From Caldifarciminota bacterium (GTDB taxonomy: Bacteria; Hydrothermota; Hydrothermia; LBFQ01; DSFT01), in NCBI GenBank assembly GCA_025060695.1, contig JANXBH010000011.1, positions 1 to 57,970 of the forward strand: 57,970 nucleotides of DNA, given 5' to 3'. Below are positions 1-8,377 of the stretch, one piece after another. How positions within the stretch are numbered: position 1 is the stretch's first letter; each line of letters starts with the position of its first letter. The notes below the pieces were generated by a model. That model did not search any database. It was not told the DNA's origin and saw nothing but the letters and a program-made list of their open reading frames with translations. Made by a program: the position numbers and the translations under genes.

Positions 1-1
1 T

Positions 2-376
2 AATGAGGAAGTTGGAAAGGAGTTTTATGATAGATTATTATGTGGAAAATATGAATATGGACCATATCTTGGAATTAATAGTTTCTTAGCTCATATTGAA
101 AATCCAAAGGAGCTACCAAATGAAGAAGTGAAAGAAGTAGAAATAATTCACTCTCCAATTTCAACAAAATTTGCAGACAAGTTGGACGTAAAGTCAAATG
201 ATTTTATAGTTATAGAGAAAATACCTCTTGACTTTGAGTTTGTTAACGAAAACGAATATAGAAAGCTAAAGAATTCTGGAGATTTTGTTGCGAATATTGA
301 AGCAAAACCGTTGTGTTTGAAGGAAAAAGTAGAAGCTATTTTATTAGATGGGGAACATATACTATGGATGGAATGA
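2..376 (+). CDS. cas5: Cas5, C-terminal part (5' end outside window)
   Basis: The frame is open from the first bases and ends with TGA at 374-376, so this is the 3' part of a gene starting upstream. About 124 residues are visible. The stretch YGPYLGINSFLAHIE matches the Cas5 signature in which a PYLG segment is followed by an acidic FxAxIE-type strand. Cas5 binds the crRNA 5' tag within the type I Cascade complex. The stop overlaps the cas3 start as ATGA, which indicates translational coupling in a cas operon. The subtype cannot be told from this fragment, although cas5 followed by cas3 fits type I-B-like loci. The call rests on the motif and on the neighbouring cas3. Confidence 0.85.
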   Translation, partial: NEEVGKEFYDRLLCGKYEYGPYLGINSFLAHIENPKELPNEEVKEVEIIHSPISTKFADKLDVKSNDFIVIEKIPLDFEFVNENEYRKLKNSGDFVANIEAKPLCLKEKVEAILLDGEHILWME

Positions 377-2667
377 AGTTTTATTCTCATAAAGGTAAAC
401 TTCTTATAGAACACTTAAGGAAAGTTTCAGAAAATATGGTAAAAATATACGATTCTCAAAAGGATTTTATAGATTTGAATTTGGATAAAGAAAAGCTTAG
501 AGAGTTTATCAGAATAGTAGGAATGAGTCATGACTTTGGAAAGTATACGACTTTCTTTCAGAAGTATCTAATGAATGGGGAAAAGAACGAATATTCTAAT
601 CATAGTCTAATTTCCGCTTTATTTTGTGCTTATTGGCTTGAAAATAAGAAATTGGAAGATTTATCACTATTTGGATATATTATAGTTAAAAATCATCATG
701 GTGAATTGGAAAATTATTCCAATAATAGAATAGAATCTCAGAAAATGATAATAGAAAAACAAATAGATAACTTAAAAGAGAACAAAGATAGGATTTCAGA
801 AGAGTTGGGTTTTAATATTGGAGAATTTCTTTCAAAAGAATTAGCTGACCATATTGATTTTCTGGATAGTTGGGATTTTCGTATAAGAGATTATTATTTG
901 AGAGAAGATTTTAGAAACTACTTTCTAATTAGCTATGTTTATTCCTTACTTTTAGACTGTGATAGAAGGGACACTATAGATTTAGATTCCACGGATAGAA
1001 GTACTATAGAATCTTATATTGTGAATAACTATATTAGAAACTTAAATCAAAACAGTGATATTTCACAATTGAGAAAAAAATTATACCAAAGTGTTGTCAG
1101 TAAGATAAATAACTCAGATCTTAGCAATAAAATACTATCAATAAATGCCCCAACTGGTCTTGGAAAAACCCTTATAAATCTAAAGTGTGCACTTTTAATA
1201 AGAGAAAAAATACAAGGAGAAGGAAAAAGAAACTATATTCCAAGGATTATTTATTCGTTGCCATTTATAAATATTGTTGAGCAAACCTATGAAGTTTTTT
1301 GCGAAGTTCTTGAAAAGGGTATTAATGATTTTAAGAGAAATGAAAGTAGGTATATAATCAAGCATCATCATCTTTCTGAAATAGATTATAAAAGCGAGGA
1401 GAAAAAGTATAAAGATGATAACGGAAAAAGTCTTGACGAAAGTTTAATGCTAATAGAATCTTGGGATAGTGAAATTATAGTTACTACTTTTGTTCAACTC
1501 CTTTATTCTATAATTGGATATAAAAAGTCATTTTTGAAGAAATTTCATAATATTGTAGGTTCTATAATTATTCTTGATGAGGTTCAAAGTATTGACATAA
1601 AGTATTGGAAGTTAATAGAAAATGTTATAAAATATATGTCAAAGTATCTTGGATGTTACTTTATTATTTCAACTGCTACTAAGCCATTGATTTTTAATTC
1701 TTTAGAGTTAGTAGAGAACTACCAGGATTATATTTTAAATAGAACGAAAATAAATATTAAACTCGATATAAATAGTTTAGAACAGTTAAAGGAGTTAGTC
1801 CTTAATGGAATAGACAAACTCAATTCTCATCTTATTGTTTTTAATACTATTAAAAACTCTATTGATTTTTATCAGAAGATAAAAACTGAAGTAGAAAAAA
1901 AAGGCTATAAACTATTTTATCTTTCAACTAACATAATTCCAAAGCATAGAAGAGATAGAATTAATAAGCTAAAAGATTATTTAAAAAAAGGAGAAAAAGT
2001 TATACTTGTTTCTACACAAGTCGTAGAAGCAGGTGTAGATTTAGATTTTGATATTGCATATAGAGATTTAGGACCTCTTGATAGTATAATCCAGGTTGCA
2101 GGAAGGGTAAATAGAAACAATAATAAGAATATATCTGATGTTTTTGTATTTAAAATTAAAGAAAATGGAACTTTAAGCTGTAGAAAAATTTATGGTTTTG
2201 TATTGACAGATATTGTTGAAGAGATACTAAAAGGGGAAAACCATATAGAAGAAAAGGATTTTTATAAACTAATTCAGAAATACTATGAAGAAGTTCAAGA
2301 AAGAAAGCAATTTGATGAAGAAATTTTGAAAGCTTTAGAAATTCCTGACTTTGAAAAGATCAAAAAATTTAAGATCATTGAAGATAAGCAAGATTATATA
2401 GATGTATTTGTAGAGGTTGACGATGAAGCAAAAAAAGTATTTGAGAAATTTATTGAAATTTATGAAAAGGAAGATTTTATAGAAAGATACAAGGAATTTC
2501 TAAAGATAAAGAAAGAGTTTTTTGACTATGTAATTTCTATTCCTAAAAGTTTTGCATCTGAATTTGATAATGAATATTTTCCAAGGATAAAAAAAGAAGA
2601 TTTGGAAAACTTTTATGACAAAGAGTATGGTTTTAAAAGATTTGAATCAAATGAAATTATTTGGTAA
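373..2667 (+). CDS. cas3: CRISPR-associated HD nuclease/helicase Cas3
   Basis: Cas3 is the effector of type I CRISPR systems; it nicks and unwinds the target DNA that Cascade has marked. I chose ATG 373 (764 aa) because it overlaps the cas5 stop as ATGA; a GTG at 313 lies deep inside cas5. The N-terminal HD domain shows H6, H53-D54 in SHDFGK, and H108-H109. The helicase part shows Walker A APTGLGKT near 259-266, DEVQ near 402-405, STATKP, and a motif VI region ending in QVAGRVNR. It ends 21 bases before nuoD, and no cas4, cas1 or cas2 follows. The HD and helicase domains are fused and all key motifs look intact. Confidence 0.97.
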   Translation: MKFYSHKGKLLIEHLRKVSENMVKIYDSQKDFIDLNLDKEKLREFIRIVGMSHDFGKYTTFFQKYLMNGEKNEYSNHSLISALFCAYWLENKKLEDLSLFGYIIVKNHHGELENYSNNRIESQKMIIEKQIDNLKENKDRISEELGFNIGEFLSKELADHIDFLDSWDFRIRDYYLREDFRNYFLISYVYSLLLDCDRRDTIDLDSTDRSTIESYIVNNYIRNLNQNSDISQLRKKLYQSVVSKINNSDLSNKILSINAPTGLGKTLINLKCALLIREKIQGEGKRNYIPRIIYSLPFINIVEQTYEVFCEVLEKGINDFKRNESRYIIKHHHLSEIDYKSEEKKYKDDNGKSLDESLMLIESWDSEIIVTTFVQLLYSIIGYKKSFLKKFHNIVGSIIILDEVQSIDIKYWKLIENVIKYMSKYLGCYFIISTATKPLIFNSLELVENYQDYILNRTKINIKLDINSLEQLKELVLNGIDKLNSHLIVFNTIKNSIDFYQKIKTEVEKKGYKLFYLSTNIIPKHRRDRINKLKDYLKKGEKVILVSTQVVEAGVDLDFDIAYRDLGPLDSIIQVAGRVNRNNNKNISDVFVFKIKENGTLSCRKIYGFVLTDIVEEILKGENHIEEKDFYKLIQKYYEEVQERKQFDEEILKALEIPDFEKIKKFKIIEDKQDYIDVFVEVDDEAKKVFEKFIEIYEKEDFIERYKEFLKIKKEFFDYVISIPKSFASEFDNEYFPRIKKEDLENFYDKEYGFKRFESNEIIW

Positions 2668-2673
2668 TTTTCT

Positions 2674-2685
2674 CTTTAAAATTTT
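2674..2685 (+). promoter_or_regulatory. -10-like box for nuoD
   Basis: CTTTAAAATTTT, with TAAAAT at 2677-2682 ending 6 nt before the nuoD ATG and no Shine-Dalgarno between. The same box precedes many operon-leading genes here, which suggests a leaderless transcript and separates nuoD from the cas operon. No clear -35 is seen. Confidence 0.65.
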
Positions 2686-2688
2686 ACC

Positions 2689-3855
2689 ATGACACATCTT
2701 GGTATGGGATTTGAGGTTGAAAGTATTGAAGGAGAGAAGTTAATTTTGAATATGGGACCACAACATCCTTCTACGCATGGAGTTTTAAGACTTGTTCTTA
2801 CAATATCGGGAGAAAATATTGTAGATTGTAAGCCTGATATAGGTTTTCTCCATAGGGGAGTTGAAAAGCTTTGCGAAAGTCTTAATTACGTTCAAATACC
2901 TCCAATATTAGAAAGAAATGACTATCTATCTCCAATTAGTAATGGTCTTTGCTTTATTCTTGCACTTGAGAAAATTGCAAAAGTGGAAGTTCCAAGAAGA
3001 GCAAAATACATTAGAACACTACTTTCAGAAATTTCCAGAATAACTTCGCATATGATAGCTATTGGGACATATGGATTGGACCTTGGTGGGGCGTTGGGTG
3101 GTGGGACAAGTGTATTTATGAGAGCATTTAGAATTAGAGAATTCGGACTTGCCCTTATGGAAGAATTTACTGGGACAAGATTTCATATGAATGCAGTTCA
3201 AATAGGTGGAGTTAGATACGATATTCCATCAACTGAATGGATAAGCAATTTAAAAAAGTTCTGTAATGAAACTGAAAGGTTTATTTACGATGAATTGGTA
3301 CCATTGGTAGAGAAAAATCCAACCTTTAGATTAAGAACTATTGGTATTGGAATTTTACCCCCGGATATTGCAAAGTTATATGGTTGTTCTGGACCAGTTT
3401 TAAGGGGAAGTGGTATAGCATACGATGTAAGGAAGGCTGAACCTTACGATGCATATGGAGAATTAAACTTTAATGTAATTGTTCAAAATGGTTGTGATTG
3501 CTATAGTAGATGGATGGTTAGGGGTCTTGAGGTTATTGAAAGTGTAAAAATAATAAGACAGATTATTGACGGTATTCCAAGTGGTCCAATTAGTAGTAGA
3601 CCTCCAATTAAGGCACCAATTGCATTTAAACCTCCTGAAAATGTAGAAGTATATGCAAGGGTTGAATCTCCAAGAGGAGAAATGGGAGCATTTATAGTCT
3701 CAGATAATACTACAAAACCATATAGACTAAAGCTAAGATCTCCATCATTTTCAAATCTCTCAGTATTGCCTTATTTAGTAAAGAATGTAAAAATACCAGA
3801 TGTAATTGCAATACTTGGAAGTTTAGATCCTGTTTTTGGTGATGTAGATAGATAG
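2689..3855 (+). CDS. nuoD: NADH-quinone oxidoreductase subunit D
   Basis: NuoD is the 49-kDa-type subunit of respiratory complex I and helps form the quinone site at the base of the peripheral arm. The 388-residue product has the family start NMGPQHPSTHG, the segment GFLHRGVEKL, and the typical C-terminus DPVFGDVDR. It lacks the paired CxxC metal ligands of the related hydrogenase large subunits, so complex I is the better call. The start at 2689 is set by the upstream -10-like box; ATG 2704 is an alternative. No other nuo gene is in the window. The stop touches the next ATG (TAGATG). It directly follows cas3, which is an unusual neighbour. Confidence 0.95.
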   Translation: MTHLGMGFEVESIEGEKLILNMGPQHPSTHGVLRLVLTISGENIVDCKPDIGFLHRGVEKLCESLNYVQIPPILERNDYLSPISNGLCFILALEKIAKVEVPRRAKYIRTLLSEISRITSHMIAIGTYGLDLGGALGGGTSVFMRAFRIREFGLALMEEFTGTRFHMNAVQIGGVRYDIPSTEWISNLKKFCNETERFIYDELVPLVEKNPTFRLRTIGIGILPPDIAKLYGCSGPVLRGSGIAYDVRKAEPYDAYGELNFNVIVQNGCDCYSRWMVRGLEVIESVKIIRQIIDGIPSGPISSRPPIKAPIAFKPPENVEVYARVESPRGEMGAFIVSDNTTKPYRLKLRSPSFSNLSVLPYLVKNVKIPDVIAILGSLDPVFGDVDR

Positions 3856-4812
3856 ATGTCAAGGGAAAAAATCAGATTTGGAATAATAGGTGTTGGGTAT
3901 TTAGGTTCCTTGCATTGTAGAATACTAACTGAAATAAAGGAGGTAAATTTTGTAGGAGTTTATGATACAGATGAGGAGAGAAAAAATAAAATTGCAAGTA
4001 TTTATAAAGTAAAAGCTTTTGAAAGTGAAGAGGAGCTAATAGATAATGTAGATGCGGTAATATGTGCGGTTCCTACAAAGCATCATTATAGAGTAGGAAT
4101 TAAAGTTTTAGAAAAAAATAGACATGTTTTTATAGAGAAACCTATTAGTGAAACAATTGAGCAAGGTGAGAAATTAGTAAAACTTGCAAGAGAGAAAAAC
4201 CTAAAACTAATGGTAGGACATGTGGAAAGATTTAATCCTGCAATTATTAGTTCAGAAAAATATATAGACCAACCCTTTTATATTGAAACCTTAAGGATTG
4301 CTCCATTTAATCCAAGAGGAACTGACGTAGACGTAGTAAGAGACTTAATGATACATGACTTGGATATTGCACTAAATTATATAAAAAGTGAACCAATTTT
4401 CGTTCATGCAGTTGGTGCGCCTGTTTTAACTAATAAAATTGATATAGCAAGTGCAAGAGTAGAGTTTAGCAATGGTGCAATAATAAACTTAACTGTAAGT
4501 AGAGCATCGCTAAAGAAAGTAAGAGAAATTAGGATTTTTCAAAGAGATAGGTATATTTCAATAAATCTACTTTCAAAGGAAAGCTATATGATAGTAAAGG
4601 AAGATGATGCAATTTTGCCCTATTTTATAGAAGTAGACGAACATTTAGAACCATTAAAACTTGAGGTTCAGGAATTTGTAAACTCCATTATAGAAAATAG
4701 AGAGCCGAGAGTAAGTGGTGAAGATGGACTAAAGGCTTTGAAAATAGCCCTCCTAATTATTCAGGACATTGAAAGAAGGATAAGTAGACTGGATGTTTCC
4801 ACTAAAGGATGA
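3856..4812 (+). CDS. Gfo/Idh/MocA-family NAD(P)-dependent oxidoreductase
   Basis: 318 residues, starting immediately at the nuoD stop. The N-terminal Rossmann fold shows GVGYLG at 12-17 and the family EKP motif at 94-96. The second half has DLMIHDLDIAL, a usual site of catalytic-domain residues. The segment GHVERFNPA resembles UDP-N-acetylglucosamine 3-dehydrogenases (GnnA-like) of lipid A pathways, which would fit an LPS-making cell, but this assignment is tentative because the family is broad. The last 20 bases overlap the rhomboid gene, so the two are probably co-translated. Confidence 0.85.
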   Translation: MSREKIRFGIIGVGYLGSLHCRILTEIKEVNFVGVYDTDEERKNKIASIYKVKAFESEEELIDNVDAVICAVPTKHHYRVGIKVLEKNRHVFIEKPISETIEQGEKLVKLAREKNLKLMVGHVERFNPAIISSEKYIDQPFYIETLRIAPFNPRGTDVDVVRDLMIHDLDIALNYIKSEPIFVHAVGAPVLTNKIDIASARVEFSNGAIINLTVSRASLKKVREIRIFQRDRYISINLLSKESYMIVKEDDAILPYFIEVDEHLEPLKLEVQEFVNSIIENREPRVSGEDGLKALKIALLIIQDIERRISRLDVSTKG

Positions 4813-5470
4813 AATAAGACCATATTCCTTTCCTATAGTTAGCTATCTGATTATATTGGTAAATACTTTGGTTTTTATATATCAATACTTTTTTTATCCC
4901 GATCCGAACGAGTTTATACTAAAGTATGGCTTTATTCCAAGAGAATTTAGTTTTATGGATATAATTACCTCTATGTTCATTCATGGTGGATTTTTCCACA
5001 TTTTTTCAAATATGCTGTTTTTATTTATATTTGGTGATAATGTTGAGGATGTAATGGGACATTTAAGATTTTTATTTTTCTATATAATTTGGGGCTTTTG
5101 TGCGGTATTCCTACAAACATTATTCTATTCTGATTCTAATATTCCTATGGTGGGTGCAAGTGGTGCAATTAGTGGAGTTCTTGGAGCATATTTAGTATTT
5201 TTCCCATTCTCAAAAATTATATCCTTCGTATTTATTCCATTTATCTATATAGGTATTGCAAGTATACCCGCTATAATTTATCTTGGTATATGGTTTATAA
5301 ATCAGTTTATTCAGGGAACTTTAAGCACGTTATTGAATATTCATGTAGGTGTTGCATTTTGGGCACATATTGGAGGTTTTGTTGGAGGTTTGATAACTGG
5401 AGTATTTTTTTATCCTTTTAAGAGACAATATATAAGAGGAAAAAGAAGAAGATACTATTTTTATGATTAA
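4793..5470 (+). CDS. Rhomboid-family intramembrane serine protease
   Basis: A 225-residue polytopic membrane protein. The catalytic Ser is in GASGAISG (S123) and the partner His is in FWAHIGGFVGG (H192); N73 in FSNMLFLFIFGDNVED fits the oxyanion position. The N-terminus MFPLKDEIRPYSFPIV is the usual bacterial rhomboid start, with hydrophobic segments following. Rhomboids cleave transmembrane segments within the bilayer; the substrate is unknown. The start overlaps the preceding oxidoreductase by 20 nt. The end lies 4 bases from the convergent recG gene. Confidence 0.94.
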   Translation: MFPLKDEIRPYSFPIVSYLIILVNTLVFIYQYFFYPDPNEFILKYGFIPREFSFMDIITSMFIHGGFFHIFSNMLFLFIFGDNVEDVMGHLRFLFFYIIWGFCAVFLQTLFYSDSNIPMVGASGAISGVLGAYLVFFPFSKIISFVFIPFIYIGIASIPAIIYLGIWFINQFIQGTLSTLLNIHVGVAFWAHIGGFVGGLITGVFFYPFKRQYIRGKRRRYYFYD

Positions 5471-5474
5471 TGCT

Positions 5475-7529
5475 TTATCCTACTACAATATCCAGTTCTT
5501 TCTTATAATTTTCTATTGCCTTTAAAAGTTTTGGATAATTTCTTAACTTTGGGTCTTTTTTAAGTAGTTCTATTGCATCCATTCTTGCAAGTGAAATTAT
5601 CTTTTTATGTCTATTATTTAATATGTTTGTAAATTTAAATTCCAGCAAACCATGTTGCTTCGTTCCAAGTAAATCTCCAGGTCCTCTAATTTCCAAATCA
5701 ACTTCAGATAGTTTAAATCCATCTGTAATTGAAACTAATGCTTCAAGTCTTTTTTTTGCGTCTTCGCTTACTTTCCTTGGTGTTATAAAAACGCAATATG
5801 CAGTTTTCTCTGACCTTACTATTCTTCCTCTTAATTGATGTAGTTGTGAAATTCCAAACCTTTCTGCATGTTCTATTATCATAATAGTTGCATTTGGAAT
5901 ATCTATACCTACTTCAATCACACTTGTAGCAAGTAATATATGAAACTTATTATTCCTAAAATTTTCCATATTTTTCTGTCTTTCCTCTCTATTCATCCTA
6001 CCATGAACTATACCAATTAGAACTTCTTTTGGTTTTATCTTTTCTAAATATTCGTATATTTCTTCAAGTGCCTTAACTTCAAGCTTTTCACTATGCTCTA
6101 TTATTGGGACTACTACGTAAGCTTGTTTATTTTTGTTTAGGACTTCATTAAACAACCAGTTATATACAATTTCTCTTTTTTCATCAAATACCCACCTATT
6201 AATGATTTTAGTATTAAATGGTTTTTGATCAATTATGGAAACATCTAAATCTCCGTATATTGTAAGTGCAAGTGTTCTTGGTATTGGTGTTGCTGTCATT
6301 ACTAAAAAATGTGGTGTCCAACTTTTTGATTTTTTCAATAGTAATGCTCTTTGATTTACTCCGAATCTATGTTGCTCGTCTATTATTACTAATCCAAGTT
6401 TTTTAAACTTCACATCCTCTACAATTAGTGAGTGAGTTCCTACTATAAGGTCAATATTTCCCTCAGCCAAATCCTTAAGTATGGTATGTTTTTTGGATGG
6501 TTTTATATCGCTAACTAAGAGTTCTACTCTTATACCTAAACCAAAAGTATAGTAGTTTATAACATTGTATAACTGCTCTGCTAATATCTCAGTTGGTGCC
6601 ATAATTGCAACTTGGTACTTATTTTCAATAGCTATTAGTGATGTATATAGTGCAACTATAGTTTTACCACTTCCTACATCTCCCTGAAGTAATCTATGCA
6701 TTGGAGTATTTTTGTTTAAATCCTCCTCAATCTCTGAAATTACTTTCATTTGCGAAGGTGTTAGTTTAAAAGGTAATCTCTCTAATAGTTTATTAACTAA
6801 TGTTCCCTTTTTTTCAAACTTTGGAGAAAATAATTCTTTATATGGCATGGAGAGAAATAGATTTAAAAAGAAAATTAGCATTTCTTCATAAACAAGTGCA
6901 TCTCTCATTTCTATTGCACTTTCTATTTCATTCGGTCTATGTACTATATCTAAAATAGTAAATTTATCCTTTATGTTTCGCGCTTTTTTTATATCCTCGG
7001 GTAAAATATCCAATTGTTCCAAAATTTCTTTTTTATAGTTGTCTAATATAAAACTAACGGTTTTCCTTATGAAATCATTATTAATTCTTTCAGTTAGTGG
7101 ATATACTGGAATTATTCCTTTCATAGAACTATTCTCATTTATACCTAATATTTCAAACTCTGGAAATAGTATTCTATAACTTCCTCTAAATTTATAGACT
7201 TTTCCTGCAGCTATGACAATATCTCCTCTATTGAAATACGAAAGAATATAGGGCATTTTTTTCCATACAAGCTCCAAGAATTCACCATCTGATTTTAAAA
7301 CCACTATGTTTTCGTCTTCTACTGTCCCCTTTGAAACTACCTCACCTTTTGTAATAATATCCTTTCCTATGACTGCACTTGATAGTTTTACAATGTTCCT
7401 CCTATCTAAGTATTTTCTTGGTAAGTGATAGAGTAAGTCCTTAATTGTTCTAATCCTAATTTTATTCAACCTTTTTGCTCTTGTTTCGCCTATACCTTTT
7501 AAAAACCTTATTTCTGTGTTTAAATCCAT
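5475..7529 (-). CDS. recG: ATP-dependent DNA helicase RecG
   Basis: 684 residues, the normal size for RecG, which remodels stalled replication forks and Holliday junctions. The N-terminal wedge region begins with a helix-hairpin-helix-like FLKGIGETRAKRLNKIRI. The helicase core shows GDVGSGKT (Walker A), DEQHRFGV (motif II), TATPIPRTLAL (motif III) and QLRGRIVRS (motif VI). The LEIRGPGDLLGTKQHG segment is typical of RecG and Mfd. It is the last gene of the tpx-DCC-recG operon and overlaps the upstream small gene by 10 nt. Confidence 0.98.
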   Translation of the reverse strand: MDLNTEIRFLKGIGETRAKRLNKIRIRTIKDLLYHLPRKYLDRRNIVKLSSAVIGKDIITKGEVVSKGTVEDENIVVLKSDGEFLELVWKKMPYILSYFNRGDIVIAAGKVYKFRGSYRILFPEFEILGINENSSMKGIIPVYPLTERINNDFIRKTVSFILDNYKKEILEQLDILPEDIKKARNIKDKFTILDIVHRPNEIESAIEMRDALVYEEMLIFFLNLFLSMPYKELFSPKFEKKGTLVNKLLERLPFKLTPSQMKVISEIEEDLNKNTPMHRLLQGDVGSGKTIVALYTSLIAIENKYQVAIMAPTEILAEQLYNVINYYTFGLGIRVELLVSDIKPSKKHTILKDLAEGNIDLIVGTHSLIVEDVKFKKLGLVIIDEQHRFGVNQRALLLKKSKSWTPHFLVMTATPIPRTLALTIYGDLDVSIIDQKPFNTKIINRWVFDEKREIVYNWLFNEVLNKNKQAYVVVPIIEHSEKLEVKALEEIYEYLEKIKPKEVLIGIVHGRMNREERQKNMENFRNNKFHILLATSVIEVGIDIPNATIMIIEHAERFGISQLHQLRGRIVRSEKTAYCVFITPRKVSEDAKKRLEALVSITDGFKLSEVDLEIRGPGDLLGTKQHGLLEFKFTNILNNRHKKIISLARMDAIELLKKDPKLRNYPKLLKAIENYKKELDIVVG

Positions 7530-7801
7530 TTTCTATGCCTTGCTATAAAGCGATACAGAAGACTGCCAATTCTATCAAAACACGGAAAGTAAAATATAGG
7601 TAAGAAAATCCAAAATATTGGAATATTCAACATAATCTTCCTTATTGCATAAAAACCTCTGTAAGTTTTATTATTTTCAATGTAAATAACTTCATCTTCT
7701 ACATTTTCAGGGTCAAAAATAAAATTTTTTGAAAAAGGCTTTATTATACTTATACTCATTCTACAGAGTTTGCACTTTCCATCGTATTTTACAACTTTCA
7801 A
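7520..7801 (-). CDS. DCC-family (DUF393) thiol-disulfide-like protein
   Basis: A small 93-residue protein with the DGxCxxC signature near its N-terminus (DGKCKLC, C10 and C13) that defines the DCC family of predicted thiol-disulfide oxidoreductases. The middle holds a hydrophobic stretch (IPIFWIFLPIFYF) as in relatives. The start is TTG and sits directly on the tpx stop (TAATTG); no ATG fits. It is somewhat shorter than usual for the family. Its place next to a peroxiredoxin supports a redox role, but the substrate is unknown. Confidence 0.75.
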   Translation of the reverse strand: MKVVKYDGKCKLCRMSISIIKPFSKNFIFDPENVEDEVIYIENNKTYRGFYAIRKIMLNIPIFWIFLPIFYFPCFDRIGSLLYRFIARHRKWI

Positions 7802-8299
7802 TTATTTTATATTAACTAAAGCACTTTCAATATCTTCATAATTGGGCTCGTTTGTAATTTCATTTACAAGCTGAATATATCTAAGTTTGTTATCTTTATC
7901 TACTATAAATATGGCTCTTGCCAAAAGTCCAAGTTCTGAAACATATACTCCGTAGTTTAGCCCAAAAGACTTATACTTATAGTCTGAAAGCGTAATTACT
8001 TTTTCTACATTATTAACACCACACCATCTACTTTGTGCAAATGGTAAGTCCATACTTACTGTCAAAAATACAAACTCATCTGAGAATTTTTTCATCATTT
8101 CTTCTATTTTTTTAGTTTCTATTGAGCATACTGATGTATCCAACGATGGTACAGAAGATATGATTCTTATCCTGTCAGAAAAGTCATTTAGAGTTTTTTC
8201 CTTTAGTTCTCTATCTACTACAACAAAATTGGGTGCGTATTCACCTAACTTTGGAAGTTTCCCGTTTAATTTTACTTCCTTACCTTTGAAAGTAATCAT
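7802..8299 (-). CDS. tpx: Thiol peroxidase (2-Cys peroxiredoxin, Tpx)
   Basis: 165 residues. The motif SVPSLDTSVCS places the peroxidatic Cys at 58, and C93 in RWCG is the resolving Cys, as in classic Tpx. It reduces hydrogen and alkyl peroxides using thioredoxin-like donors in the cytoplasm. It is first in the minus-strand operon with the DCC protein and recG. The start is supported by a -10-like box whose core ends 9 nt upstream. It is divergent from the secreted-protein gene at 8378 across 78 bp. Confidence 0.97.
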   Translation of the reverse strand: MITFKGKEVKLNGKLPKLGEYAPNFVVVDRELKEKTLNDFSDRIRIISSVPSLDTSVCSIETKKIEEMMKKFSDEFVFLTVSMDLPFAQSRWCGVNNVEKVITLSDYKYKSFGLNYGVYVSELGLLARAIFIVDKDNKLRYIQLVNEITNEPNYEDIESALVNIK

Positions 8300-8306
8300 A
8301 ATATCT

Positions 8307-8317
8307 AAATTTTATAG
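8307..8317 (-). promoter_or_regulatory. -10-like box for tpx operon
   Basis: On the minus strand this reads CTATAAAATTT, with TAAAAT ending 9 nt before the tpx ATG. A palindrome TTGTATACAA lies at 8325-8334 between the two divergent promoters and could be an operator, which is speculative. Confidence 0.55.
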
Positions 8318-8339
8318 GATAAGCTTGTATACAATAAAT

Positions 8340-8372
8340 TTGTCAGATTTAAACTTTTTACTTTAAAATTTT
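8340..8372 (+). promoter_or_regulatory. Promoter of the 8378 gene (-35 and -10 visible)
   Basis: TTGTCA at 8340-8345, an 18-nt spacer, then TAAAAT at 8364-8369 inside CTTTAAAATTTT. The box ends 8 nt before the ATG with no Shine-Dalgarno. This is the clearest -35/-10 pair in the window and supports reading the recurrent box as a -10 element. Confidence 0.65.
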
Positions 8373-8377
8373 CAGTT

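Noticed and set aside
313-372. Earlier GTG start for cas3
   Set aside because: It lies far inside cas5 and adds residues unlike the Cas3 N-terminus; ATG 373 overlaps the cas5 stop as ATGA.
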